From Nemertoderma westbladi (Eukaryota; Xenacoelomorpha; Nemertodermatida; Nemertodermatidae): a stretch of 64,000 nt of DNA. Positions 46,266 through 59,000 of the stretch are shown here, piece after piece. The DNA lies in the NCBI GenBank assembly GCA_032718475.1, contig JAUCBJ010007446.1, positions 1-64,000 on the forward strand. The letters run 5' to 3'. A program made the position numbers and the translations under genes. The notes beneath the pieces are model-generated. The model had not been told where the DNA came from. It searched no databases and saw nothing but the letters and a program-made list of their open reading frames with translations. Within the stretch, counting starts at the first letter, position 1. Each line of letters begins with the position of its first letter.

Positions 46266-49200
46266 TCAAACACATTGTAGATTGGTTTACCTTGCGAACT
46301 GGTTACAGTAGTTCCAACTTCCTAGTAAACATCAAACACATTGCAGATTGGTTTACCTTGCGAACTGGTTACAGTAGTTCCTACTTCCTACATCAAACAC
46401 ATTGCAGATTGGTTTACCTTGCGAACTGGTTACAGTAGTTCCTACTTCCTACATCAAACACATTGCAGATTGGTTTACCTTGCGAACTGGTTACAGAAGT
46501 TCCTACTTCCTACATCAAACACATTGCAGATTGGTTTACCTTGCGAACTGGTTACAGTAGTTCCAACTTCCTACATCTAACACATTGCAGATTGGTTTAC
46601 CTTGCGAACTGGTTACAGTAGTTCCTACTTCCTACATCTAACACATTGCAGATTGGTTTACCTTGCGAACTGGTTACAGAAGTTCCTACTTCCTACATCA
46701 AACACATTGTAGATTGGTTTACCTTGCGAACTGGTTACAGTAGTTCCTACTTCCTACATCAAACACAATGTAGATTGGTTTACCTTGCGAACTGGTTACA
46801 GTAGTTCCTACTTCCTACATCAAACACATTGCAGATTGGTTTACCTTGCGAACTGGTTACAGTAGTTCCTACTTCCTACATCAAACACATTGCAGATTGG
46901 TTTACCTTGCGAACTGGTTACAGAAGTTCCTACTTCCTACATCAAACACATTGCAGATTGGTTTACCTTGCGAACTGGTTACAGTAGTTCCAACTTCCTA
47001 CATCTAACACATTGCAGATTGGTTTACCTTGCGAACTGGTTACAGTAGTTCCTACTTCCTACATCTAACACATTGCAGATTGGTTTACCTTGCGAACTGG
47101 TTACAGAAGTTCCTACTTCCTACATCAAACACATTGTAGATTGGTTTACCTTGCGAACTGGTTACAGTAGTTCCTACTTCCTACATCAAACACATTGTAG
47201 ATTGGTTTACCTTGCGAACTGGTTACAGTAGTTCCTACTTCCTACATCAAACACATTGCAGATTGGTTTACCTTGCGAACTGGTTACAGTAGTTCCTACT
47301 TCCTACATCTAACACATTGCAGATTGGTTTACCTTGCGAACTGGTTACAGAAGTTCCTACTTCCTACATCAAACACATTGTAGATTGGTTTACCTTGCGA
47401 ACTGGTTACAGTAGTTCCTACTTCCTACATCAAACACATTGCAGATTGGTTTACCTTGCGAACTGGTTACAGTAGTTCCTACTTCCTACATCAAACACAT
47501 TGTAGATTGGTTTACCTTGGGAACTGGTTACAGTAGTTCCTACTTCCTACATCAAACACATTGTAGATTGGTTTACCTTGCGAACTGGTTACAGTAGTTC
47601 CTACTTCCTACATCAAACACATTGTAGATTGGTTTACCTTGGGAACTGGTTACAGTAGTTCCTACTTCCTACATCAAACACATTGCAGATTGGTTTACCT
47701 TGGGAACTGGTTACAGTAGTTCCTACTGCCTACATCAAACACATTGCAGATTGGTTTACCTTGCGAACTGGTTACAGTAGTTCCTACTTCCTACATCAAA
47801 CACATTGCAGATTGGTTTACCTTGCGAACTGGTTACAGTAGTTCCTACTTCCTACATCAAACACATTGCAGATTGGTTTACCTTGGGAACTGGTTACAGT
47901 AGTTCCTACTGCCTACATCAAACACATTGCAGATTGGTTTACCTTGCGAACTGGTTACAGTAGTTCCTACTTCCTACATCAAACACATTACAGATTGGTT
48001 TACCTTGCGAACTGGTTACAGTAGTTCCTACTTCCTACATCAAACACATTGCAGATTGGTTTACCTTGCGAACTGGTTACAGTAGTTCCTACTTCCTACA
48101 TCTAACACATTGCAGATTGGTTTACCTTGCGAACTGGTTACAGTAGTTCCTACTTCCTACATCAAACACATTGTAGATTGGTTTACCTTGCGAACTGGTT
48201 ACAGTAGTTCCTACTTCCTACATCAAACACATTGCAGATTGGTTTACCTTGCGAACTGGTTACAGTAGTTCCTACTTCCTACATCAAACACATTGCAGAT
48301 TGGTTTACCTTGCGAACTGGTTACAGTAGTTCCTACTTCCTACATCAAACACATTGTAGATTGGTTTACCTTGCGAACTGGTTACAGTAGTTCCTACTTC
48401 CTACATCAAACACATTGCAGATTGGTTTACCTTGCGAACTGGTTACAGTAGTTCCTACTTCCTACATCAAACACATTGCAGATTGGTTTACCTTGCGAAC
48501 TGGTTACAGTAGTTCCTACTTCCTACATCAAACACATTGCAGATTGGTTTACCTTGCGAACTGGTTACAGTAGTTCCTACTTCCTACATCAAACACATTG
48601 TAGATTGGTTTACCTTGCGAACTGGTTACAGTAGTTCCTACTTCCTACATCAAACACATTGCAGATTGGTTTACCTTGCGAACTGGTTACAGTAGTTCCT
48701 ACTTCCTACATCAAACACATTGCAGATTGGTTTACCTTGCGAACTGGTTACAGTAGTTCCTACTTCCTACATCAAACACATTGCAGATTGGTTTACCTTG
48801 CGAACTGGTTACAGTAGTTCCTACTTCCTACATCAAACACATTGTAGATTGGTTTACCTTGCGAACTGGTTACAGTAGTTCCAACTTCCTACATCAAACA
48901 CATTGCAGATTGGTTTACCTTGCGAACTGGTTACAGTAGTTCCTACTTCCTACATCAAACACATTGCAGATTGGTTTACCTTGCGAACTGGTTACAGTAG
49001 TTCCTACTTCCTACATCAAACACATTGCAGATTGGTTTACCTTGCGAACTGGTTACAGTAGTTCCTACTTCCTACATCAAACACATTGCAGATTGGTTTA
49101 CCTTGCGAACTGGTTACAGTAGTTCCTACTTCCTACATCAAACACATTGCAGATTGGTTTACCTTGCGAACTGGTTACAGTAGTTCCTACTTCCTACATC

Positions 49201-49501
49201 AAACACATTGTAGATTGGTTTACCTTGCGAACTGGTTACAGTAGTTCCTACTTCCTACATCAAACACATTGCAGATTGGTTTACCTTGCGAACTGGTTAC
49301 AGTAGTTCCTACTTCCTACATCAAACACATTTTAGATTGGTTTACCTTGCGAACTGGTTACAGTAGTTCCTACTTCCTACATCAAACACATTGCAGATTG
49401 GTTTACCTTGCGAACTGGTTACAGTAGTTCCTACTTCCTACATCAAACACATTGCAGATTGGTTTACCTTGCGAACTGGTTACAGTAGTTCCTACTTCCT
49501 A
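46266..49501. repeat. 61-bp minisatellite, about 53 copies, in a neurexin intron
   Basis: Unit core: CATCAAACACATTGCAGATT, GGTTTACCTTGCGAACTGGT, TACAGTAGTTCCTACTTCCT. Point variants are GCAGATT/GTAGATT, CAAACAC/CTAACAC and TTGCG/TTGGG. On the minus strand (gene sense) it contains CGCAAG|GTAAAC, donor-like. It shares the 43218-50084 neurexin intron with the 33-bp array. Confidence 0.96.
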
Positions 49502-50084
49502 GAACATCGTATTTTACAAATTTGATTTAATTAACATTTTGATTTCCTAACAATTTATTGAAGTAGGCCTACGTACCGGTAGCAGACGGAACACACCACA
49601 GTATATTAAATGAAATTAGTTTCATTATTACTCTTCAAAGAACTTTGTGGGTCGAAATAAAATATGATTATCAGAGCAAATCTTCCTCCCTTATATCGAT
49701 AGATACTAAGAGGTGCGAATTGAATTGAGTTTCACAAATAATAGAATTAGTGAAGTCATCAAGTCCAGCGAATAGCATTACTCACTGGACTGGTTGTATC
49801 GAACTATCTGTTACAAATCAGCATTAATAAACATTTAAAACTGAAATATATTCGCTATGTTGGCGATGTGATGTTGAAGCGGTTAGGTTGTAGAATATTC
49901 AATATTCTGTATCGCAAACACAATGACCGCTACTGTAATAGTGTCTAAAAATCATATAATTAAATTTAAAACATAAAGTAAAGGAGCAGGTTACAGTGGC
50001 GGTGTTTTCTAACCAAAACAATAAACGAAGCCTTACTTCACTTGCGCCACTATTTGACCGGTCTACCATCTATACTCAACTCAC
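49502..50084. other. Single-copy part of the neurexin intron
   Basis: The only unique sequence in this 6.9-kb intron. A 22-nt segment bounded by AACAG and GTGAGT on the minus strand (about 49790-49815) looks exon-like, but its length would break the frame. Confidence 0.5.
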
Positions 50085-50259
50085 CAGCTTCCGGCTCAAT
50101 ATAATTGGGTTTTGAACTATCGACCTGTAACGACGCCTTTATTCCTGTTCTTACAAACTGTATAACGTGATATCCTTTGTCGGATATTCTAATTAAATTG
50201 TCAGATATGGTGTAATCATCACCACCCAGATTGTAAGTAGCTTTGGCGTACCCGTCGCT
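50085..50259 (-). CDS. Nrxn: Neurexin exon: first half of the last LNS (laminin-G) domain
   Basis: Acceptor TTACTTTCCTTAG (50260) to donor GAAGCTG|GTGAGT (50084); 175 bp, entered in phase 0 and left in phase 1, matching the next exon. It encodes SDGYAKATYNLGGDDYTISD and KGYHVIQFVRTGIKASLQVD, aligning with vertebrate neurexin LNS6 (GVVFNVGTDDIAIEE...[21 protein letters not shown]). This domain binds neuroligin, LRRTM and cerebellin in vertebrates. The Ca2+-site residues cannot be judged from this exon alone. Upstream exons are not in the window; the adjacent intron holds a LINE-derived satellite, a LINE and an LTR element. Confidence 0.92.
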
Positions 50260-50380
50260 CTAAGGAAAGTAAATGTAACATATTTCAATCACCAAAAACA
50301 TTTAATAAAGAAATTATACATATCGACGAATTATATTACTATAACAGCGAATTTATTAGCTTAAAATTTAAATTACTACT

Positions 50381-52093
50381 ACTACTAGGTCGAGCGAACT
50401 CGGACAGTGGAAATAAGATCCTTCCAGGCTTCCCGATTCTCCAACTACTACTAGGTCGAGCGAACTCGGACAGTGGAAATGAGATCCTTCCAGGCTTCCC
50501 GATTCTCCAACTACTACTAGGTCGAGCGAACTCGGACAGTGGAAATGAGATCCTTCCAGGCTTCCCGATTCTCCAACTACTACTAGGTCGAGCGAACTCG
50601 GACAGTAGAAATGAGATCCTTCCAGGCTTCCCGATTCTCCAACTACTACTAGGTCGAGCGAACTCGGACAGTGGAAATGAGATCCTTCCAGGCTTCCCGA
50701 TTCTCCAACTACTACTAGGTCGAGCGAACTCGGACAGTGGAAATGAGATCCTTTCAGGGTTCCCGATTCTCCAACTACTACTAGGTCGAGCGAACTCGGA
50801 CAGTGGAAATGAGATCCTTCCAGGCTTCCCGATTCTACTACTACTACTAGGTCGAGCGAACTCGGACAGTAGAAATGAGATCCTTTCAGGGTTCCCGATT
50901 CTCCAACTACTACTAGGTCGAGCGAACTCGGACAGTGTAAATGAGATCCTTCCAGGCTTCCCGATTCTCCAACTACTACTAGGTCGAGCGAACTCGGACA
51001 GTGGAAATGAGATCCTTCCAGGCTTCCCGATTCTCCTACTACTACTAGGTCGAGCGAACTCGGACAGTGGAAATGAGATCCTTCCAGGCTTCCTAATTCT
51101 CCAACTACTACTAGGTCGAGCGAACTCGGACAGTGGAAATGAGATCCTTCCAGGCTTCCCGATTCTACTACTACTACTAGGTCGAGCGAACTCGGACAGT
51201 GTAAATGAGATCCTTCCAGGCTTCCCGATTCTCCAACTACTACTAGGTCGAGCGAACTCGGACAGTGGAAATGAGATCCTTCCAGGCTTCCCGATTCTCC
51301 TACTACTACTAGGTCGAGCGAACTCGGACAGTGGAAATGAGATCCTTCCAGGCTTCCTAATTCTCCAACTACTACTAGGTCGAGCGAACTCGGACAGTGG
51401 AAATGAGATCCTTCCAGGCTTCCTAATTCTCCAACTACTACTAGGTCGAGCGAACTCGGACAGTAGAAATGAGATCCTTCCAGGCTTCCCGATACACCAA
51501 CTACTACTAGGTCGAGCGAACTCGGACAGTGGAAATGAGATCCTTCCAGGCTTCCCGATTCTCCAACTACTACTAGGTCGAGCGAACTCGGACAGTAGAA
51601 ATGAGATCCTTCCAGGCTTCCCGATACTCCAACTACTACTAGGTCGAGCGAACTCGGACAGTGGAAATGAGATCCTTCCAGGCTTCCCGATTCTACTACT
51701 ACTACTAGGTCGAGCGAACTCGGACAGTGGAAATAAGATCCTTCCAGGCTTCCCGATACTCCAACTACTACTAGGTCGAGCGAACTCGGACAGTGGAAAT
51801 GAGATCCTTCCAGGCTTCCCGATTCTCCAACTACTACTAGGTCGAGCGAACTCGGACAGTAGAAATGAGATCCTTCCAGGCTTCCCGATACTCCAACTAC
51901 TACTAGGTCGAGCGAACTCGGACAGTGGAAATGAGATCCTTCCAGGCTTCCCGATTCTACTACTACTACTAGGTCGAGCGAACTCGGACAGTGGAAATAA
52001 GATCCTTCCAGGCTTCCCGATTCTCCAACTACTACTAGGTAGAGCGAACTCGGACAGTGGAAATAAGATCCTTCCAGGGTTCCCGATTCTCCA
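50381..52093. repeat. 66-bp satellite (about 26 copies) made from a LINE 3' terminus
   Basis: On the minus strand each unit reads TGGAGAATCGGGAAGCCTGG, AAGGATCTCATTTCCACTGT, CCGAGTTCGCTCGACC and a (TAG)3 tail. This equals the last 66 bp of the LINE at 52035-52455, including its final codons (ENREPWKDLISTVRVRST), stop and tail. Units differ by point changes (GGAAATGAG/GTAAATGAG/AGAAATGAG, CTCCAA/CTACTA). The array lies about 120 nt upstream of the neurexin exon acceptor at 50260. Confidence 0.96.
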
Positions 52094-52455
52094 TAGTTGT
52101 CGCAATTTCGTTTCTCCCAAGTTCAGTATCCCTTTCAAGTTGATCTATATATGTTATGGCTGGTCGTCCACGACTACGCTTTCCATGAGTTGGTTGCCAG
52201 AGAAGTAGATCTGGTATGACCTCGTCTTTACTTCGCCAGCAGTGCCCACTGAATCTTAATCTGCGTTCACGGAGGGTGGTTGATACAGGTGGTATTGTAC
52301 CATAAAGCTCGGCGTTTGTCATGTGTTGTCTCCAGCTGATGTTTAGGGCTGCCCTTAGTAGTCTTGTGTTGCAACCATCAATTCGTTGTTCAAGTGATTT
52401 AGTCAGTGTCCAGGTCTCACCCCCGTATAAAAATACACTTTCCACTGTGGCTCGA
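52035..52455 (-). mobile_element. 5'-truncated LINE, second family, source of the 66-bp satellite
   Basis: The translation has FLYGGETWTLTKSLEQRID, RLRFSGHCWRSKDE, and a C-terminal NREPWKDLISTVRVRST, the same C-terminal architecture as the other LINE family here but clearly different in sequence. The ORF is intact over about 136 codons and stops in the (TAG)n tail. Only the 3' end of the reverse transcriptase ORF is present. It has the same orientation as neurexin. Confidence 0.85.
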
Positions 52456-52620
52456 TTTAAATGGAATTTAAATTAATTGGATTATAACATTGTTATTTAT
52501 ACATTTATAGATTAACTGTATAAGGGGGCATTCATAAAGTATGCCACGCACTAGGGGGGTCGAGCTTGAGTGACACTTTGTGACCCCCCATGTCACAGTG
52601 ACTTTTTTTTTTTTTTTTTT
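52456..52620. other. Spacer with possible DNA-transposon end and T-run
   Basis: Contains GGGGGCATTCATAAAGTATG near 52525 and a GTGACCCCCCATGTCACA motif, the style of some DNA-transposon termini, then a run of about 19 T directly before the LTR. The identity is not certain. Confidence 0.35.
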
Positions 52621-53468
52621 TGTAAAAGCCTTTGCTGAATTGCCCCGTTATTTTTATTAACTTTTACATTAAAATACTCTGTAGTTGATTTAATAAGTGT
52701 AAGAGACCGTATTATTGCTGTATCGGTGTTTTTAGAGGATCTAAGACCTATTTCCTCCGTATGTGTACTGTGAAAGGCACATTTTGTGATTCTATGGCAA
52801 TTCGTGACGCAAAGGGGTGATAGCTACTCTTGAACAGTAGTTACTATGACTACGGTTAACAGCTGACATTCATACGTGTTGATTTCCTTTGTTCTATGGC
52901 GTCTCTCAGTTCAGTCAGCCAATGAGAGCGTTTTTGTGGCTCCTTGTACAGAAAATTTCCGAGAAATGACGCAATGCCTATGTGCAGTGTTTACATTCAG
53001 TCTTGAGCCAAAGAAAGAACGGCTTGGAAGTATTTTGTGCTGTACTGTTTTTTAGTCGTACACTAGTAGGTTTAATTATAAAGGGCATATATCCTTTAAC
53101 TGACCTGCAATTTAACATACCTGATGACTGCAAACTGACTACTTGAATATCTCATGCCTATGTGCACTGACATACCGGTACTGACTTGTTGTTTTATACT
53201 GCTATTTGCCGTCAGTTCTTCATAATATGGTTGATGAATAATTATATTTGGAATAACGATAAATAACCCCGCAACCCAATATTCTTGATATACCGAAGGT
53301 AAGAGAGAAAGGTTACTAATAACGATTGTGACTTATGTTAAAGTGGTTTGAAGTGAATCTAATGTTATTTGATAGACCCTACATGAGTCAGCCTGTGTTC
53401 CTTTTATATGTGACTAAAATCAGTGAAGATTGGCAGATTAGTGTGCAGTATTGTGCAGCATAGTGTAT
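52621..53468 (+). mobile_element. 5' LTR of a BEL/Pao-type element (minimum extent)
   Basis: Begins TGTAAAAGCC and matches 63153-64000 base for base as far as I can see over 848 bp (offset 10,532). The end cannot be fixed because the 3' copy runs off the window, so the LTR may be longer. A TATA-like ATTATAAAGGGC lies at about 53076. The element is antisense to the neurexin gene. Confidence 0.92.
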
Positions 53469-56023
53469 GAGTGAGTCTGTTAAAGAAGCAATTCCTAAAG
53501 AATGCGCCATATATGTGGATTATAATTAAGCCATATCGTTGCGAGTAGTTTAAGTCATAACTCTGTTTATGTAGATAAAGCGCCACGTCCTAAAGGAACT
53601 GTTAATATTACCGAAGGTGAATAATATTGTCAGAGATTATATAATACTGTCAGTCGAATAATACATTAGGCTTACATAGCAATAAAAATTAAACCGTCGA
53701 ACCCAATCTCCCGGGAATATCCAGCGGGTGAATGGTCGCGCACGGATTGGTTTCGACTAGTGTAGTGAATCAAATACTTGTCATAGACTAAAAAGCGATT
53801 TATTATCTAGAAGACATTCTAATTTGGCGGGTTAAACTGCCAAAGGTCTGAAAGCGCGAACATTAAAGGATATAGCTTCTTTATTGCAGTAAGCAATAAA
53901 GTCGAAAGTACCGGTCGACCGGTAACCAGTAGGCCTGACTGCCTGATCATCCGGACCGGTACTTACTTCCGTATAAGTACAGCAGTATTATTCGATTTGA
54001 TTATATATGCCGGTAGGTCTTAATAATTAATCGGGGACGCCTGGTTTTTATTGGGATTTTACTTAGGCCTATTTCTGTCAGTTTTATTTGTTTGTAGGCC
54101 AGTATTGAACAGAAGGCGTGTAAACCTGATCAGATTGTACAGACAATTTGTAGGCTGAGCTGTTGTCTGATTGCTGTTAAGTCCGAACGAATTGCAGTGT
54201 GTGTAGAGCACTTGTCCGATTAAGTACGGTTAGGAAGTAGGGGCAGCCACGCTGTAAGGTAAACCCCCAACTAAAGAATAAGTCGCACTACTGGGTTAGA
54301 GCGCATACTCCCTAATCATTTCGGAGTCTGCATGTCCTGTAGTTTATTTAGGCTTGAGAGTAGTCTGCCATCGTTTAGTCTGTACTTTGTTTGTGTAAGT
54401 CTGTACGGGTAGCGTATAATTTTATTTAGATAATTTGTAGGCTGGATAGTTGTCTGGCTGTTATTAGGTCTGAACGGATTGCCGCGTGTGTAGATCATCT
54501 GTCCGATTAAGTACGATTAGGCAGTAGGGGCAGCAACGCTGTAAGGTAAACCCCCAACTAAAGAATAAGTCGCACTACTGGGTTAGAGCGCATACTCCCT
54601 AATCATTTCGGAGTCTGCATATACCGTAGTTTGTTTAGGCTTGATGGTAGTCTGTCAGTGTTCGGTCTGTATTTTATTTGAGTAGTTTGTACGCGTAGCG
54701 TAATATTTATTATTCAGAGTTTATGCGATTATTCGCAACATTCATTCCCTAAGTTTGTTCCTACAGTAATTGTGTTTGTTATACATACCGTTATAGTTAA
54801 ATTAACCCCGGTACTATACGGGCTGCTTGGCGTAGGTAAAGACTGGTGATTTTGTGCATCGGTCACTCCAGCAGATGCCGTGGTTCTTTTAGCTGTTCAA
54901 GTATATTTAACTACTGATTATTTGTTGTACAAGTACTCGTACCTAATTTAGGGTTTAGTGTACAGTGCTTTCCCGAAGTAATTATTGTAGCCATTATATT
55001 TGTGTTGTAAAGTGGTTGATAGGCACATTCGATTAGCTCTATTAACTTCTAGGTAGGAACACTCCGTGATACATAACGTAGAACCTATAGCGATACGGCT
55101 ATAGGTCGTCAGGCGGTGGTATTTTCCTATCTAGACAACGCAGTGTATTTGCTACTACTTATTATTTCAAATACCGTAGTACCCTGTCCGCTGTAATAAT
55201 CAGTTTTCTAACCCTTTGTTAGGCTGGTTTGTAGACTTCTTGTAAAATTACCCTAAAAATTCGTATTTGTGTTTTTGTAAAATTTTGTGTTTATTTAGAG
55301 ATTGTAATCTCAACCCAAATTGTACGTAATTTGTAGTATTAAGTAACTTAGGTAAATTAGTATTATTTGTTTTAGTGTCCTGTACGTAACACTTCACTGA
55401 AAGCGCACCGCTTTGTGTAGTGATTACTCCCCAGAAATAATAACATTTATTTCAAACATTGACAAAACCCATTAAAACGGGTATATATATATTATAAATC
55501 AAATCTAACGATTTATAAATCGTAGGCCTACCATACAACCATTAGGTCTCAATATAAGTTGGATTACTGCTCAAATAACGGTAATAAAGTAAGTAAAGTA
55601 ACCAAGTAACCCTAAAGTAACAGAAAGTCAATTATTTGAAATAATTGATATACCGGTATTTACGATAGGCCTATTATCTTTACTTCTATAAATCTAGGCT
55701 GAAATTATACCGGTACTTGTAATTAATTCTATTTCAGAATTATATATACTACAAACTGTAAGCTGTATATACCGGTATTCCGATAGGCCTATTATATTTT
55801 TATATATATTTGTGCTAAAATTATACCGGTATTCTGTGATAAACCTAGTCTGTAATAATAGTTATATATACTATAAGCATACCGGTATTCTAATATATTA
55901 TATATATCACGCTACACTGAGTAGCAGTACCGGTAATTAATTACTAGGCTAGCAGTTAATACTGAGTTACTAGACTTGCTCAGACTGTAATACAGCAGTA
56001 GACATTCAACTGTACACATAAGC
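53469..56023 (+). other. Rest of 5' LTR and/or leader of the BEL/Pao-type element
   Basis: Non-coding sequence between the matched LTR part and the Gag start. It contains a 287-bp direct duplication (54143-54710) and several ACCGGTATT...GATAGGCCTATTAT repeats at 55650-55900. The primer-binding site is not identified. Confidence 0.6.
54143..54710 (+). repeat. 287-bp direct duplication in the element leader
   Basis: Landmark CGCTGTAAGGTAAACCCCCA recurs exactly 287 bp apart, and the flanking sequence (ACAATTTGTAGGCTG... to ...GGGTAGCGTA) matches with scattered substitutions. Two tandem copies. Confidence 0.85.
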
Positions 56024-59000
56024 ATGTCGGACGCAAAGCAGAATCTGTCAGACAGTCTACTAGATACAACCGAGAGCGAAGTGACAGCAGAGAAACCGCA
56101 TAAGAAGGATGCCATTGATATCTATCTGTCTGACTATCAGCGTTTTTTGGGAGATGAAGAGTTGAGGAGAAGGTTAGAGGGACTTAGCCCTAATAGCGAA
56201 GGAGCCAAACTCGTGTTAGATGCAATTGATGTGGATAGGTTAGCGGCGAACCAAGCTAAATTCGATGAACAACTCCGCCTGACAAGAGTCAAAGAAGAAC
56301 AAGTAAAGAAAAAACGTATAGAAGACAGAAAGGCAGCGGCAGTAGCAGCAGCAGCTGCAGAAGCAGAAACAAAGGCAGCAGCGGCAGAGGCAGCGGCAGA
56401 GGCAAAAGCGGCAGCGGCAGAGGCAAAAGTGGCAGAGGCAGCGGCAGAGGCAAAAGCGGCAGAAGCAGAAAGAAAGGCGGCAATGGCAGCGACCGAAGCG
56501 GAAAGAAAGGCGGCAGAGGCAGTGGCAGAAGCAGAACGGAGGGCATCTGAAGAGGCAACCCAAATAGAGTTGGAAAATCTTCAAGAGAGGCAAGACAACT
56601 TCAATAAACAGTTAACAGCGAGCAATATGCAGATGATGAGTCGATCTACTCCCAAGAGACAGGGGTATACATCATCTGAGGAAGGCGATACCACCGACAC
56701 CGAAGGCGGAGGAAATCGATCTCGCCTAAGCAGACGTAAAAGAACATTCCACCGGCAGAAATTGCCTGATTTGCCTCCAGCTGTTAGAAGGCAACTAAAT
56801 AACACCAAAATAGGTAGTACAGAGCCCACAGACCAAATAATTAAAATAGAAAGACTCCCTACTATAGTAGATGAGCCTGAAATAATTAGGCCTGTTCTTG
56901 AAATCACCCCTTCGGTGATAGACGCACATGTGCTCCCTGAAACTACCTCTAAATTCCCTCTGCATAGCACTAAGCTACCTGTGCCCCGCAGAACTGCCCA
57001 AGAGACAGTTCAGGTCCTGGACCCCGAGCGAAATATTCACAATTTGTCGCCCGTTGTCCCTCGTCCGCCCGCTACAACGTTGGCGACTCCCGCTTCGGCG
57101 GTCGAATGGGTGGACAGGGGACGGCGGGGGATGGATATCCTGCTCGGGCAGATGCAGGAGACTGTCCAGCAATTCAAGGGCACAGTAAGGGAAAGTAGGC
57201 TAGAGTTGCAAGAAGTGCAGCAAAGTATCGCGCTAGAACGCGATAAATTAGTAAATACCCAAAAGGGTATACCACCACCCTCTGTAACAATGTGTCAACC
57301 TGTTAGGTCTGAAGTATTGCATGCGCAAGGTGTGGAGCCTACACGCATATATACTGCTAGCGAAGTAGAAACTCCTATAGTGAACCCTATTAAGGGTAAT
57401 TATAGACCTGTTGATAATGATATTCCCTATAGAACTGATCATAATCCGAGAAATTTATATACCGATAACTCGATATTAAATAACACGATGGCCCAAGAAA
57501 GTTTTACGCGTCAAATGGCTAGAACCGAAGCCCGGCAAGCGGTAAAGGTTGGAGAGATCGTCAAGTTCAATGGAGATGAGATGAAGTGGTTACCTTTTAA
57601 TGAATATTACAAAGATAACATACAGAACTCTGTACTATCTAATGGAGAAAAACTTAGATACCTCATCGAGTGCTTGGAAGGATCTCCCAAGTTAATGGCG
57701 TTAAGGTTTATTGGACATCCAGACGGATTAAGACAAGTTTGGGATACACTAAACATCAGGTATGGTAATAGGAATAACATAGCTGGGTATTTGTATGCAA
57801 AGTTGGTAGCGCCCCGAAAGTTTATTAGCAGCGGGATTATAGAGTTTTCCGATGAAATTCAGGAGATCTGCAGACAATTAGATTGGCTAGGTAAGTCTCA
57901 TGAGTATCAGAGTGCTATGGTTATTAGAGCAGTGGCTTCTACTTTACCGAAGGGTGGAGTAGGTACACGCTGGGATAAGAAAGTGTTATATATGATGGAA
58001 CAACAACGACGAGACCCTACCATGGCTGATCTCATGTCATTCTTAGATGGAGAAGTGAAATTACAGCTCCTAAGGCAGTCCAGAGAGAAGACATTGGAAA
58101 ACAAGGTAAGTGAGAAACCCGTTTCTAGGAGAAGGGTAATACCAGTATGTTATACCGACGACGGTGAAAGCCAAACTTCTCAAGGAGAGGACAGCGGGAA
58201 AGACACTGACAGATCTTATGTCAATAAAATGCCTAAAGATCAGGTAAGTAAATCCAAGTCTCGACCCAATGACAGAAGGGAACCGGTACAAAAAACCCCT
58301 CCTACGTCTCCTAAAAGAACTCAGGTGAGAAAGCCCGAGGAAAGAACAAGTGTGCACCACATAGCACAGGTTAAAGTAAGTAACATCAAGCCCAAATGTG
58401 TGCTGTGCGACGGGCCCCACCGTTTAAATGCGTGTGATAAATTCCTGAGGAAATCACTAAAGGATAGACGTGAAGTCATGTGGGATAAGCGGTTGTGTTA
58501 TAATTGCCTCAGACGAGGACACCAACGGCGAACCTGTAACTCCGACGCAAGGTGTGCAAAGTGCGGCGCAAAACATCATATCTTGTTGCACACGGAATTC
58601 GAACGAAACAGCCAGAGTCAGGTAAGTGAGTCCGAACTACATGTCCAATTCAGTGATGTGAACGATACTGATCAATCTGAGATGGAAGGATTCTATACGG
58701 ACGAGTTCTCCGACCAAAACGAATCCTGTTACCTAATAAACACCACCGCAGTGTATCGAGTACTCGTGCATGAGGAAGACACAGACAGCGACCTTACCTT
58801 AACTACTTCCGATCAACAACCATCTTGGAAAGCGCCAACTTCCAATATAGGAATCCGAGAATTTCCTGTAGTCCAGTTACGGGTCCACGGACCTCAGAAG
58901 AGCTATATAGTGAACGCCCTCCTGGACTCCGGTAGCACAGGAACATTCGTCGATAAAGAACTAGCCGAAGTCATCTTTGCTGGACAACCCAAGTTCCGAA

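Noticed and set aside
1-49501. CRISPR-like arrays
   Set aside because: Many regular repeats are present, but the units are contiguous without variable spacers and the context is a eukaryotic genome with introns, LINEs and SINEs.
49790-49815. Possible 22-nt microexon at neurexin splice-site-4 position
   Set aside because: Bounded by AACAG and GTGAGT, but 22 nt would shift the frame between exons whose phases already match.
50339-52138. A 599-residue minus-strand ORF with a 22-residue repeat
   Set aside because: Translation of the 66-bp LINE-derived satellite in a frame different from the LINE ORF; no sign of a gene.
56240-56593. Minus-strand Leu/Cys-rich ORFs over the Gag start
   Set aside because: Antisense of the Ala-rich coiled-coil codons (GCA/GCG repeats).
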